Below, piece by piece: positions 8,244 to 16,957 of a stretch of DNA of 64,000 bases. This stretch comes from Moraxella sp. VT-16-12 (lineage in GTDB: Bacteria; Pseudomonadota; Gammaproteobacteria; Pseudomonadales; Moraxellaceae): positions 62,001-126,000 of the forward strand of contig NZ_NKHK02000003.1 in NCBI RefSeq assembly GCF_002224245.2. The letters run 5' to 3'. The translations under genes were made by a program, and so were the position numbers. The stretch's first letter is position 1. Every line of letters starts with the position of its first letter. The notes under the pieces are model-generated. The model was not told where the DNA came from. It did no database searches and worked only from the letters and a program-made list of their open reading frames with translations.

Positions 8244-9005
8244 ATGACACCCACGCCACCCAATAACCGTTTGACGGTTAAACGGTCAAAATATGGTATT
8301 TTTGTTTTTTCCATCTTAGGATTGGTAGCATTGATATGGGCAAAAGTACCACAGTTATTTTTAACAACACTGGTGATGGCGTATGTCATCTTCGATGGTG
8401 TGGCTGATGATTACCAATACCATCATTTTTTAACATGGCAGACTCATCAGATTGAGCCCAATCAACACTATGTATTAAGGATTCATGAGCGATATGATGG
8501 CAACTGTGATGTTGGATTTTGGCTGACTGATGACCTAAATGGTGTGGATTTTAAAACCACACCATCAGTATATTTGCACCAAAGTTTTAAAAAAAATAAA
8601 CACAACCTGCCTTGTGATAAGCAAGAAAGTTTTATTTTGATAGACCATGTTGCTATGCTAAAAGCAAAAAAACTTGATGGTATGCATTTTGGGGTTTTTA
8701 CACCGCAAACTCATCATTATCCTGAGTTTTCATCAGAATATTATTACCATTTTGTCTCTGCTAGGGTTGCTGACAAAAATCATCTGTTATATGGAAAAAC
8801 ATTGATAGCAAGTAGTTTGCCAACTAATGAAAGATTGCAAAGTAAGATAAAGTATTTTTCTTTGGTTGCGTTGGTGTTATTGCTTTGTACCTTTTTTGCT
8901 TACCAAGTCATGATGGGAATAAAGCACAAGTGTTACAAGCTGATTTTTTGGCTTGTGCCTTTGACGTTTTTGATTTGGTTGTCTGTTACCACCTTGCTGA
9001 TTTAA
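8244..9005 (+). CDS. Uncharacterised membrane protein between tsaE and miaA
   Basis: Protein of about 253 residues that I do not recognise. Two hydrophobic helices lie near the N-terminus (about residues 17-50), then a soluble domain of about 150 residues, then two helices at the C-terminus (about 202-250). The soluble part has HHFLTWQTHQIEPNQHYVLR and several aromatic-rich strands but no catalytic motif I can name. It starts 1 bp after tsaE and ends 2 bp before miaA. In many gammaproteobacteria amiB and mutL occupy this place. Confidence 0.8.
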   Translation: MTPTPPNNRLTVKRSKYGIFVFSILGLVALIWAKVPQLFLTTLVMAYVIFDGVADDYQYHHFLTWQTHQIEPNQHYVLRIHERYDGNCDVGFWLTDDLNGVDFKTTPSVYLHQSFKKNKHNLPCDKQESFILIDHVAMLKAKKLDGMHFGVFTPQTHHYPEFSSEYYYHFVSARVADKNHLLYGKTLIASSLPTNERLQSKIKYFSLVALVLLLCTFFAYQVMMGIKHKCYKLIFWLVPLTFLIWLSVTTLLI

Positions 9006-9007
9006 TT

Positions 9008-10126
9008 ATGAATTTATCTTATAAAAATCTGCCTGATAATACCGTGTTATCCTTGATTGCGCCTACCGCCAGTGGCAAGACTGATTTGGCGTGTCGGCTG
9101 TATGATACAGGCAAGTTTGAGCTGATTTCGGTGGATAGTGCCTTGATTTATCAAGACATGAATATTGGCACAGCAAAGCCCACTGACGATGAGCTAGCAA
9201 GCTACCCACATCATTTGGTCAATATCATCACGCCAACACAAACTTATAATGTCGCAAGTTTTGTTTTGGACGTTGAAACGCTCATTAAACAAATCCACGA
9301 ACGTGGCAAAATACCGCTCTTGGTCGGTGGTACAATGATGTATTATATGGCACTGTTTGACGGTTTGTCTGCCGTGCCTGACACCGACCCTGTCATTCGC
9401 CAAAAAGTCATGGACTGGTTACAAAGCGATGGCATTGGTGAGTTATATGCGTATCTGCAAACTTATGACCCCAAAATCTGTGAGCGTCTTAAATTGTCTG
9501 ACACCCAAAGAATTACCAGAGCCGTAGAAGTGCATTTGCAAACTGGCACGGCAATGAGTCAGTGGCAACAAAGCCCAAAACGTGCCATCAGCCAAAATCC
9601 CAATCAATATTGGCTTGCATTGTCGGTTGAGCCACAGCGAGCATGGCTGCATGAGCGTATCGCCAAACGCCTTGATATGATGTGGGCGCAAGGCTTGGTT
9701 GATGAAGTGATTGGTTTGTTATACAAATACCCAACACTTAAGCCTGATATGCCATCCATGCGGTGTGTGGGTTATCGGCAAGTGTTGGAATTTTTGGCGA
9801 TAATGGGGCATGATGTGATGCACATATCGCCTAGCTGGGAGCGATTTGCCACAGATGTACGCCAAAATTGGCAAAAAAATACCAAAAACAGCAAAAATCC
9901 CCAAAAAATACTTAAAAATTGTATAGATATGGCTTGCCAAGACATGAAAAATAAGGCATTATATGCTACAAGACAGCTCGCCAAACGTCAAGCCACTTGG
10001 CAACGTAGCCTTGCTCGTCTTAGGACGCCAACAATAACAGATACCAATCAGGACTTTATGACACATTCACCTGTTAAGGTGTCATTTCATTGCATAAAAG
10101 AAGTAGAAAAACATTTATTGCCTTAG
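9008..10126 (+). CDS. miaA: tRNA dimethylallyltransferase
   Basis: Transfers a dimethylallyl group to A37 of tRNAs reading UNN codons. The 372-residue protein has the P-loop APTASGKTDLA (about 19-29), the SVDSALIYQDMNIGTAKP motif and LVGGTMMYYMALFDGL. The C-terminal region (after about 290) has an insertion with many Lys/Asn compared with the usual 310-320 residues. ATG at 9008 starts just before the conserved N-terminus and 2 bp after the preceding gene; a longer frame opens upstream but overlaps that gene. hfq follows, the common order. Confidence 0.95.
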   Translation: MNLSYKNLPDNTVLSLIAPTASGKTDLACRLYDTGKFELISVDSALIYQDMNIGTAKPTDDELASYPHHLVNIITPTQTYNVASFVLDVETLIKQIHERGKIPLLVGGTMMYYMALFDGLSAVPDTDPVIRQKVMDWLQSDGIGELYAYLQTYDPKICERLKLSDTQRITRAVEVHLQTGTAMSQWQQSPKRAISQNPNQYWLALSVEPQRAWLHERIAKRLDMMWAQGLVDEVIGLLYKYPTLKPDMPSMRCVGYRQVLEFLAIMGHDVMHISPSWERFATDVRQNWQKNTKNSKNPQKILKNCIDMACQDMKNKALYATRQLAKRQATWQRSLARLRTPTITDTNQDFMTHSPVKVSFHCIKEVEKHLLP

Positions 10127-10272
10127 CGTGTGTTCGGCTTTTATGGTGCTTGTGTGATTTACCAAAATTTTGGTCATTTGGATGAACTTTTTATATCAAA
10201 TAAAACATCAATCATGGCACATTTAACATTGTTTGGCTGTTTGTTTTACTGCTGATTTATTTGGAGAATATC

Positions 10273-10851
10273 ATGTCAAAAGGGCAAAGTTTACAAGACC
10301 CCTTCTTAAACGCACTTCGCAAAGACCGCATCCCCGTTTCTATTTTTTTGGTAAATGGCATTAAACTACAAGGTCAGATTGAATCTTTTGACCAATATGT
10401 TGTATTACTCAAAAACACCGTCAGCCAAATGGTTTATAAGCACGCCATCTCAACGGTTGTTCCTACTCGCAATCCACGCACGGACGGTACTACCCCAAAT
10501 GCGTCATATACCACAGCAGGAGCGGTGGGTGTGATGAGTGGTGCTGGCTATCAATCAGCCACAAGCTATCCAAGTACTACTAGCCAAGGCTTTGAACGCA
10601 CAGGGTTTGGTACAGGCAGCACCCGAGCGATTGGTGGGTTTACTCGCACGCCAAACACAGGTTTTGAGCGTCAAGGGGGTTTTGACCGCTACCCACAAGG
10701 CGTGTATGATAATCGTCAAGGTTTTGACCGTTCAAGCTATGAAGAGCGTGGTTTTGATGGCAAAGGTTTGGACAAAAGTGATAATCGTACCTTTGATAGA
10801 GCGAACTTTGATAGTAAAGATTTTGAAGACAGATTTAATACGGACAGTTAA
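10273..10851 (+). CDS. hfq: RNA chaperone Hfq with long C-terminal extension
   Basis: Sm-like hexameric RNA-binding protein mediating small RNA regulation. Residues 1-68 are a canonical Hfq core ([12 protein letters not shown], then [12 protein letters not shown] and the [11 protein letters not shown] end). The remaining ~125 residues form an unusual disordered tail rich in Gly, Phe, Arg and Asp, with recurring GFER/GFDR/NFD units. E. coli Hfq has 102 residues in total; long Gly-rich tails are a known Moraxellaceae trait. Start follows GGAGAATATC. A terminator lies directly after it. Confidence 0.95.
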   Translation: MSKGQSLQDPFLNALRKDRIPVSIFLVNGIKLQGQIESFDQYVVLLKNTVSQMVYKHAISTVVPTRNPRTDGTTPNASYTTAGAVGVMSGAGYQSATSYPSTTSQGFERTGFGTGSTRAIGGFTRTPNTGFERQGGFDRYPQGVYDNRQGFDRSSYEERGFDGKGLDKSDNRTFDRANFDSKDFEDRFNTDS

Positions 10852-10867
10852 TTTTGTTAGCACGATA

Positions 10868-10892
10868 AAGCCCACCTTGTGTGGGTTTTTTT
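10868..10892 (+). terminator. Rho-independent terminator after hfq
   Basis: AAGCCCAC and GTGGGTTT pair (one G-T) around loop CTTGT and run into seven T. Confidence 0.85.
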
Positions 10893-10970
10893 GTGATGGG
10901 TGGTGGTAAAATTGGGTAAAAACGTTTGATTTATGGTATCATAACGGCAAAAATTTTGTGTGATAATCAA

Positions 10971-11939
10971 ATGATGACGGATGTAGATTTTATTGGGCTT
11001 GCCAAAGAAGCCATCAATACCGAGCAACACGCCCTAGAACTTTTAAAAAACGAGCTTGATGAGCGATTTGTGCGGGCGTGTCGTGCGATTTTGGCGTGTC
11101 GTGGTCGTGTGGTTGTTACAGGTATGGGTAAATCAGGGCATATTGGACGTAAGATTTCAGCCACATTGGCAAGCACGGGCACGCCGGCGTTTTTTATGCA
11201 CCCTGGTGAAGCAGGGCATGGTGATTTGGGCATGCTGGTGGCAGGTGATGTGCTGATTGCCATTTCAAACTCTGGGCAGTCTGACGAGATAAAAATGCTC
11301 TTGCCTGTCGTCAAACAGCTTGGCATACCGCTGATTAGTATCAGTCGTGATAAACGGGGATTTTTACCACAATCAGCAGACATTGCTTTGACTTTGGGGC
11401 AGTTTGAAGAAGCCTGTCCGCTTGGACTTGCTCCCACGTCTAGCACCACAGCAACGCTGGCTTTGGGAGACGCTTTGGCGGTGGCACTGCTTCATGCTCG
11501 TGGTTTTACCAGTGATGATTTTGCTTTGTCGCACCCTGCTGGGGCATTGGGGCGTAAATTATTAACGCGTGTGTCAGATGTCATGCATACGGATGATTTA
11601 CCAACAGTTGGTGTAAACACTCCTTTAAATGAAGCGCTATTTGCCATGACAGGTGGGCGGCTTGGGCTTGCGGTGGTGGTTGATGATGATAAAAAAGTGG
11701 TGGGAATTTTTACCGATGGCGATTTACGCAGACAGCTTGCTGGTGCTGTGCCTTTGACGGTTAAGATTGGCGATGTCATGACAAAAAATCCCAAAACCAC
11801 CACGCCAAATGTGCGAGCATCTGATGCTTTGACCTTTATGAATCAAAAAAGTATCAGTCAGTTACTGGTGTTAGATGATGATGGCAAATTGCAAGGCGTG
11901 ATAGCATTGCATGACATTTTAGCCAAAGGCGTAAACTAA
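10971..11939 (+). CDS. kdsD: D-arabinose 5-phosphate isomerase
   Basis: Interconverts ribulose 5-phosphate and arabinose 5-phosphate, the first step towards Kdo of LPS. The 322-residue protein has a SIS sugar isomerase domain (about 40-170: VTGMGKSGHIGRKISATLAS, ISNSGQSDEI, APTSSTTATLALGDALAVAL) and two CBS domains (about 205-320). ATG at 10971 (or the adjacent ATG at 10974) is the best start. It heads the kdsD-kdsC-lptC-lptA-lptB block. Confidence 0.96.
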   Translation: MMTDVDFIGLAKEAINTEQHALELLKNELDERFVRACRAILACRGRVVVTGMGKSGHIGRKISATLASTGTPAFFMHPGEAGHGDLGMLVAGDVLIAISNSGQSDEIKMLLPVVKQLGIPLISISRDKRGFLPQSADIALTLGQFEEACPLGLAPTSSTTATLALGDALAVALLHARGFTSDDFALSHPAGALGRKLLTRVSDVMHTDDLPTVGVNTPLNEALFAMTGGRLGLAVVVDDDKKVVGIFTDGDLRRQLAGAVPLTVKIGDVMTKNPKTTTPNVRASDALTFMNQKSISQLLVLDDDGKLQGVIALHDILAKGVN

Positions 11940-11948
11940 GGACAAATA

Positions 11949-12476
11949 ATGACGGCACTTACCTTGACCCAAAAACTTCAAAAAATCAAGCTGTTTGCTA
12001 TGGACGTGGACGGCATTTTGTCAGATGGGCGGATTATTTATAATTCATATGATGTGGAAACCAAAGCTTTTTATGTGCAAGATGGCGTGGGTTTAAAGGG
12101 TTTGGCAGATAGTGGTATTATCCTTGCTATCATTACAGGTCGCTCATCACCCATGGTAGAACGCCGTGCCAAAGAGCTTGGCATTCATCATGTCATACAA
12201 GGCAAGGACGATAAATTTACTCAACTGGATAAGCTGGCGGTGTCATTAGGGCTTGAAATGAACGAATGTGCTTATATGGGTGATGATTTGCCCGACCTAA
12301 AAGCCATCAAGACGGCAGGTGTGGGCATTAGCGTACCAAATGGTTGTGATGAAGTGCGTCAAGTGGCAGATTTTGTTACTACTAAGTGTGGCGGCATGGG
12401 AGCGGTGCGTGAAGCGTGTGAGCTGATACTAAAATCACAGGGGCGTTATACGGCATTTGTGGCGGAGTTTGAATAG
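11949..12476 (+). CDS. kdsC: 3-deoxy-D-manno-octulosonate 8-phosphate phosphatase
   Basis: HAD-superfamily phosphatase releasing Kdo from Kdo-8-phosphate. The 175-residue protein has the catalytic AMDVDGILSDGRI motif (D19 and D21), ITGRSS as motif II, a conserved KDDK lysine region and AYMGDDLPDL as motif IV. It lies 9 bp after kdsD. Confidence 0.96.
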   Translation: MTALTLTQKLQKIKLFAMDVDGILSDGRIIYNSYDVETKAFYVQDGVGLKGLADSGIILAIITGRSSPMVERRAKELGIHHVIQGKDDKFTQLDKLAVSLGLEMNECAYMGDDLPDLKAIKTAGVGISVPNGCDEVRQVADFVTTKCGGMGAVREACELILKSQGRYTAFVAEFE

Positions 12477-12478
12477 GC

Positions 12479-13054
12479 ATGAACGCAAAGATTTTGGCGG
12501 TGTTGGGTGTGATGGCACTGATGGTGGCAGCATGGTTTTTTTATAAAGAAGATGTGTCAGTCAAGCCTGCCACCCCAGAAGTGCCCACCACTTCTTATGA
12601 GATTACTGAGATTAAAGCGGTACAAACCAGCCCTGAAACAGGACAAACCGAATACACGCTAACTGCCGATTCATTGGTAAAAAATGCCCAAGGCTCTGAT
12701 GAGATGGTGAATGCAAAAATGGACTGGACACCGCCCAATGCTCAAAGTTACAACCTAACCGCCAACAGAGCAAGCCTAGACCAAACCACAGGCGATTTGC
12801 GTTTGTCTGATGGCTTTGTGCTAACTCGCAAAGGTGATGATACCAAAGCTGACATGGTCATCAAAGGCAATCTTTTGATGGGCAACACCAAAGAACGTAC
12901 TGTCAAAAGCGATGAAGCAGTTACGGTAGAACAAGGCGAAGACCGTTTTTTGGCACAGGGTTTTGTGGCGGATTTGGCACAAGGTGAGTATGAATTTTCT
13001 CAGATAGAAGTACAATTTAGCCCGCCCAAGCGTGAAGACAAACCATTATTTTAA
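12479..13054 (+). CDS. lptC: LPS export protein LptC
   Basis: Bitopic inner-membrane component of the Lpt machine, receiving LPS from LptBFG and passing it to LptA. The 191-residue protein has one N-terminal helix (about 4-21) and a periplasmic beta-jellyroll-type domain. The sequence is weakly conserved, so the identification leans on its position between kdsC (2 bp upstream) and lptA and on the length. Confidence 0.92.
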   Translation: MNAKILAVLGVMALMVAAWFFYKEDVSVKPATPEVPTTSYEITEIKAVQTSPETGQTEYTLTADSLVKNAQGSDEMVNAKMDWTPPNAQSYNLTANRASLDQTTGDLRLSDGFVLTRKGDDTKADMVIKGNLLMGNTKERTVKSDEAVTVEQGEDRFLAQGFVADLAQGEYEFSQIEVQFSPPKREDKPLF

Positions 13055-13074
13055 TTATTTTTTTGGATATTAAC

Positions 13075-13584
13075 ATGAAGCGTTTTATGATGTTCGCCAC
13101 GTTGGTGGCAAGTGTACCCATGATGGTACAAGCTTTGCCTTCTGATGCCAATCAGCCCATTCGTCTGCTGGCTGACCGTGCCACGTATAGTGAGCGTACG
13201 GGGGTAACCACTTATTCAGGCAATGTTACCATTGAGCAAGGCACGCTAAAAATTGCTGCTGATAACATTACCCTAAATTTAGATGATAAACGTAGCATAA
13301 AAACGGCTGTCGCCACAGGTCGTCCCGCCACCATGCAACAAGTGGTTACCAAAGAAAAGGGGCTTGCCAAAGGTCAAGCAAATAAGATTGATTATAATGC
13401 TGTAACTGGCATCATTACTTTGACAGGCAACGCCAAGCTGACCCAAGCGGGGGCGAGTTTTTCAGGCAATACCATTCGTTATAGTTTGAAGTTGGGCGAT
13501 GTGGAAGCCAATGCAGGTAGTGGTCGCCGTGTGGAGTTGGTGTTTCCGCCTAGCAGTGGCGATGGCCATGTGGGTATACGCTGA
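13075..13584 (+). CDS. lptA: LPS transport periplasmic protein LptA
   Basis: Forms the periplasmic bridge for LPS. The 169-residue protein starts with a signal peptide ([20 protein letters not shown]) and continues with the OstA-like fold: [52 protein letters not shown]. The ATG at 13075 was chosen over an upstream in-frame TTG because it begins the signal peptide. The stop overlaps the lptB start. Confidence 0.95.
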   Translation: MKRFMMFATLVASVPMMVQALPSDANQPIRLLADRATYSERTGVTTYSGNVTIEQGTLKIAADNITLNLDDKRSIKTAVATGRPATMQQVVTKEKGLAKGQANKIDYNAVTGIITLTGNAKLTQAGASFSGNTIRYSLKLGDVEANAGSGRRVELVFPPSSGDGHVGIR

Positions 13585-14309
13585 TGCTGACTTTGAGTAT
13601 GCGTCATTTGGGCAAACGCTATGGACAGCGTTGGGTGGTCAAAGACGTGTCATTTGACATTGAACAAGGTCAAGTGGTAGGGATTTTAGGACCAAATGGG
13701 GCTGGCAAAACCACCAGTTTTTATATGGTGATTGGGCTTGTGCCGATGGATAAAGGGCAGGTATTTTTTGGTGAAACAGACATCTCAAAAAAAGCCATGC
13801 ATGAGCGAGCAAGTTTTGGGATTGGTTATTTGCCCCAAGAAGCTTCTATTTTTCGTAAACTCACCATTGAACAAAACATCTTGGCTATTTTGCAAACTCG
13901 TCAGGATTTGGATAAAAAAGCACAGATTGCCGAGCTTGAAAAATTAATGAGTGAATTTCATTTAGAACACGTTCGTACTTCACTTGGTATGAGCGTTTCA
14001 GGCGGCGAAAGACGGCGGTGTGAGATTGCCCGTGCATTGGCGAGCAATCCTAAATTTATTTTGCTTGATGAGCCATTTGCAGGCGTTGACCCCATTTCGG
14101 TGGGCGACATCAAAGAAGTCATCACCACTTTGCAACAGCGTGGGATTGGTGTACTTATCACCGACCATAATGTGCGAGAGACCTTGTCCATTTGTCAAAA
14201 AGCTTATATCGTCTCTGAAGGCAACATCATCGCCCAAGGCTCACCAACAGACATTTTAAATAATGAGTTGGTACAAAAAGTGTACTTGGGCAAGGATTTT
14301 AGCGTTTAA
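13584..14309 (+). CDS. lptB: LPS export ABC transporter ATPase LptB
   Basis: Cytoplasmic ATPase powering LPS extraction by LptFG. The 241-residue protein has Walker [10 protein letters not shown] (36-44), [12 protein letters not shown] (Q loop), signature VSGGERRR, Walker [14 protein letters not shown] and the H-loop ITDHNVRET. Translation start overlaps the lptA stop (TGATG), indicating coupling. It ends 17 bp from convergent nudC with no clear terminator between them. Confidence 0.97.
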   Translation: MLTLSMRHLGKRYGQRWVVKDVSFDIEQGQVVGILGPNGAGKTTSFYMVIGLVPMDKGQVFFGETDISKKAMHERASFGIGYLPQEASIFRKLTIEQNILAILQTRQDLDKKAQIAELEKLMSEFHLEHVRTSLGMSVSGGERRRCEIARALASNPKFILLDEPFAGVDPISVGDIKEVITTLQQRGIGVLITDHNVRETLSICQKAYIVSEGNIIAQGSPTDILNNELVQKVYLGKDFSV

Positions 14310-14326
14310 AGCATAAAAGACCACCA

Positions 14327-15052
14327 TCAGCCATCAGATGAGCAAATTTTATCAATGATTTTGCGAGCGATGGTGCCTTTTGGGGCGATGGCAGGCAAGT
14401 TGTCTATGTCAAAAAAGCGAGCATCAGCAAGCTCATCAGCTTGTAAAACAATATCTCCTGAGTGATAGCGAGCGACAAAACCTACCATCAGATTGCTGGG
14501 ATAAGGCCACGCCTGACTGCCTGAGTAGTTTGGTGTGTTTATTTTTATACCCACTTCTTCTGCCACTTCACGACATACTGCCATCTCCAAAGTCTCACCC
14601 ATTTCTACAAAGCCTGCAATCAAGCTATAAATACTGGTATGACGATGATGTTTGGCAAGTAGGATTTGTGTTTTTTGGGTGGTGGGATTTGGGCGTATTA
14701 CGGCGGTAATGACACAAGGCGAGATGATGGGGTAGCTGTGATGATGGCAGTTTGGGCAAGTGTGCGAAGTGGCGGTTAAAAAAGCCGTCCCACAATAAGA
14801 GCAGTATTTGTGCGTATTTTGGTGATGAATCTGTTGTATGGCACACGATAGCTGACAAGCAAGATGAATGTCTAGCGAGCTAACAAGCATACGATAGCTG
14901 ATGAACTCACCTGCTGACAAATCTATGTTGAGTGCCAAGGCACTTTGATGGTCAATGGCTGTGCTGTCTGTGGGGATAAAATGGCGATGGGGCAAACCAT
15001 CTTGACAATAGACACTTTGCCCATCAATAACCCATGCCCATGTAGCCATCAA
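14327..15052 (-). CDS. nudC: NAD(H) pyrophosphatase, Nudix family
   Basis: Hydrolyses NADH to NMNH and AMP and can remove NAD caps from RNA. The 241-residue protein has a zinc ribbon (YCSYCG and CPNC) and a Nudix box starting GFVEMGETLEMAVCREVAEEVG, followed by the NudC-specific SQAWPYPSNLMVGF. The start overlaps the end of the next upstream gene by 4 bp, so they are probably cotranscribed. Confidence 0.95.
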   Translation of the reverse strand: MMATWAWVIDGQSVYCQDGLPHRHFIPTDSTAIDHQSALALNIDLSAGEFISYRMLVSSLDIHLACQLSCAIQQIHHQNTHKYCSYCGTAFLTATSHTCPNCHHHSYPIISPCVITAVIRPNPTTQKTQILLAKHHRHTSIYSLIAGFVEMGETLEMAVCREVAEEVGIKINTPNYSGSQAWPYPSNLMVGFVARYHSGDIVLQADELADARFFDIDNLPAIAPKGTIARKIIDKICSSDG

Positions 15053-16725
15053 GCGGTCAGCAGTTTATTGAGACTGCGTTCACTCACCAAAAGGGCTTGC
15101 TGATTGGTTGGGCGGTTTTCGGTGAAGTTTTCGAGCTCTATGTCTGCCGTTACCAAAACATCTGCCCAGTGGCGAGTCAGCCAAGACAGCTTGTCGTTTG
15201 GCATTTCAGTCAGTCTATTTAATAATCCTGTCTCTAATTTATGAGCAAGTTTGCTAAGCTGTTTGGAGACAGATGGCATTTGTAAAAAGGCGGTTGCTCC
15301 TGAGACTTGGCGGATGAGCTGTGGCGTGGCTTGTAGATTGTCGTTTTGCTGGTTGTTTAGAAAGTCGCTTAATACTGATGAGATGTTAAGCAGGTTATAG
15401 CGAGCTTCTTTGACAAGGGTTTCATATGCCACATCTAATAAGTGCAGTGAGATGTCTTGGTCGTGTCTTTGGAATTTGATCGCTTTTGGTGTGTGTGTTT
15501 TTGCCAAAAAGATGGCAGCGTTCTCAGCAATAAGTAGCTTATCTAGTAGAGCATCTAGCTCATCAAGCGTGGGTCTCTCCCAAGTGCTGACCTGCTTGCT
15601 AGCTTCCATCAGAGCATCACGAGCATCTGTCAGCTTTAATAAATGTAAAGTTTTAGCAAGTGTCATCAAGTGCAAAGCGATGTCTTTGGGAGTAATGGGT
15701 TCGCCATCTGCCACTTGTCCATCAGTGCGAACAAGCGTATCTACTTGGCGTTTGATGCTTTCTATCTCTTCTTGAACCAGTGTATTTATTGTAGAGACAA
15801 TCTCACGGTTTGGACCAAACAAAAAGCGTTGCATTGCTTTAAACTCATCGCCATTAATCTGATTTAGGGCGTATTTTTGAGTGGCAAGCAGGGCAAATTC
15901 CACATCTTTTTGGCACGCCATGCTGACCATTTGAGCAAAACGTGTGTCATTGACATCAGCATGATATGACAGCTGTTGTTCTAGATAAATTAAAATGCGT
16001 TTTTTGGTGTTGCTAAGTGGCAAATCTTGGGCGATGTCTTGTGTCAAAGACTTGGCGCTTTGCCAAAACAGCGTGTCTGAATGTGTCGCAATGGTTGCAC
16101 AAACTTGCGATAACCCTTGGATTTTTTGTAAATCCTTTGCTGATGGCGTGCCTTCTTGGTGAGACAGTAGCACAAATAAACCCTGACGGTACGCCAAAAT
16201 CAATGCCTTTGTGTCTAACCCAAGACTTGATAAAGGGGCGTATTGTTCTTGGGGGTTGGAGATGACCACGCTATGACTTTTTTGGCGAAGTGTGTCGTTG
16301 GTAATGGGGTTGCCACCTAAATGCTTGCGTAGTTTGTTGATGATGTCTAGCAGTAAAGCAGGCTGCAACTGTTCTGTCAATAGCGTAAATTCTACATAGC
16401 GGTCAAGCACCATCACCGCCTCAGAGACATCAGTCATAAAGTCTTCTTGGTCATCTTCTGCTGATTGACTGATTTTGGCGTAGGCTCTTGATAGGGTGCA
16501 AGCCAAAAAGTCTGCTCCATCAAAACTGATAAGGCTAAATACCTTAGAAAGTTGGCTAAGATTTTTGGCGGAGTCTAGCAATAAAGGAGCTTGACTTGCG
16601 TCATCATAAAATTCTCTTAAATTGACCTCAGCGTCTTTTAAAACCACGTCAATTTCATGATTTAGTAGGTGTAATGATGCAAAGTCAAAGTTGGTGGAGC
16701 TATTCGTCTGTAATGGTGATGTCAT
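15049..16725 (-). CDS. Uncharacterised helical protein resembling the ChpA N-terminal region
   Basis: Protein of about 558 residues, predicted almost entirely helical, without membrane segments or known catalytic motifs. The opening (LLNHEIDVVLKDAEVNLREF, then a block ending in LSRAYAKI) resembles the N-terminal helical domain of ChpA/FimS-type hybrid kinases of the twitching chemosensory system. No kinase, CheW or receiver domain is present, and I see no clear phosphorylatable Hpt histidine. I start it at ATG 16725, preceded by AAAGG. Overlap with nudC suggests coupled expression. Function unknown; the ChpA likeness is a moderate guess. Confidence 0.6.
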   Translation of the reverse strand: MTSPLQTNSSTNFDFASLHLLNHEIDVVLKDAEVNLREFYDDASQAPLLLDSAKNLSQLSKVFSLISFDGADFLACTLSRAYAKISQSAEDDQEDFMTDVSEAVMVLDRYVEFTLLTEQLQPALLLDIINKLRKHLGGNPITNDTLRQKSHSVVISNPQEQYAPLSSLGLDTKALILAYRQGLFVLLSHQEGTPSAKDLQKIQGLSQVCATIATHSDTLFWQSAKSLTQDIAQDLPLSNTKKRILIYLEQQLSYHADVNDTRFAQMVSMACQKDVEFALLATQKYALNQINGDEFKAMQRFLFGPNREIVSTINTLVQEEIESIKRQVDTLVRTDGQVADGEPITPKDIALHLMTLAKTLHLLKLTDARDALMEASKQVSTWERPTLDELDALLDKLLIAENAAIFLAKTHTPKAIKFQRHDQDISLHLLDVAYETLVKEARYNLLNISSVLSDFLNNQQNDNLQATPQLIRQVSGATAFLQMPSVSKQLSKLAHKLETGLLNRLTEMPNDKLSWLTRHWADVLVTADIELENFTENRPTNQQALLVSERSLNKLLTA

Positions 16726-16925
16726 AAGCAACCTTTGTTAAATGTCTGATTAAAAAATAGACGTATGTGTGCATTATAAACAGGTTTTTATCAAAACTGC
16801 AAGTGTATTATTAAAAATTTTTAACATAGTGTAAGTATTTTCCTATTCTTGTAAGTTTTTGTAACAATTTAGTAAATGACCTATTGTATCATTTAATGAT
16901 AATAAAAACGAGAATTTTATCTGTT

Positions 16926-16946
16926 AAAAATGACCTTTGGTAAGGT
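16926..16946 (-). terminator. Weak terminator after rnhA-dnaQ
   Basis: On the minus strand ACCTT/AAGGT with loop ACCA is followed by CATTTTT. The short 5-bp stem makes it a tentative call. Confidence 0.45.
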
Positions 16947-16957
16947 TTTGTGTCGGT

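Noticed and set aside
8885-9007. Longer N-terminus for MiaA starting at 8885
   Set aside because: It would lie inside the preceding membrane-protein gene and add 41 residues not seen in the family; ATG 9008 fits the conserved start.
10967-11449. Minus-strand frame of about 160 codons within kdsD
   Set aside because: Entirely covered by the well-conserved SIS domain on the plus strand.
16732-16957. A GATAATAAAAACGAG stretch near 16890 as a Fur box
   Set aside because: It lacks a symmetric second half and lies after, not before, the likely promoter of the adjacent minus-strand genes.
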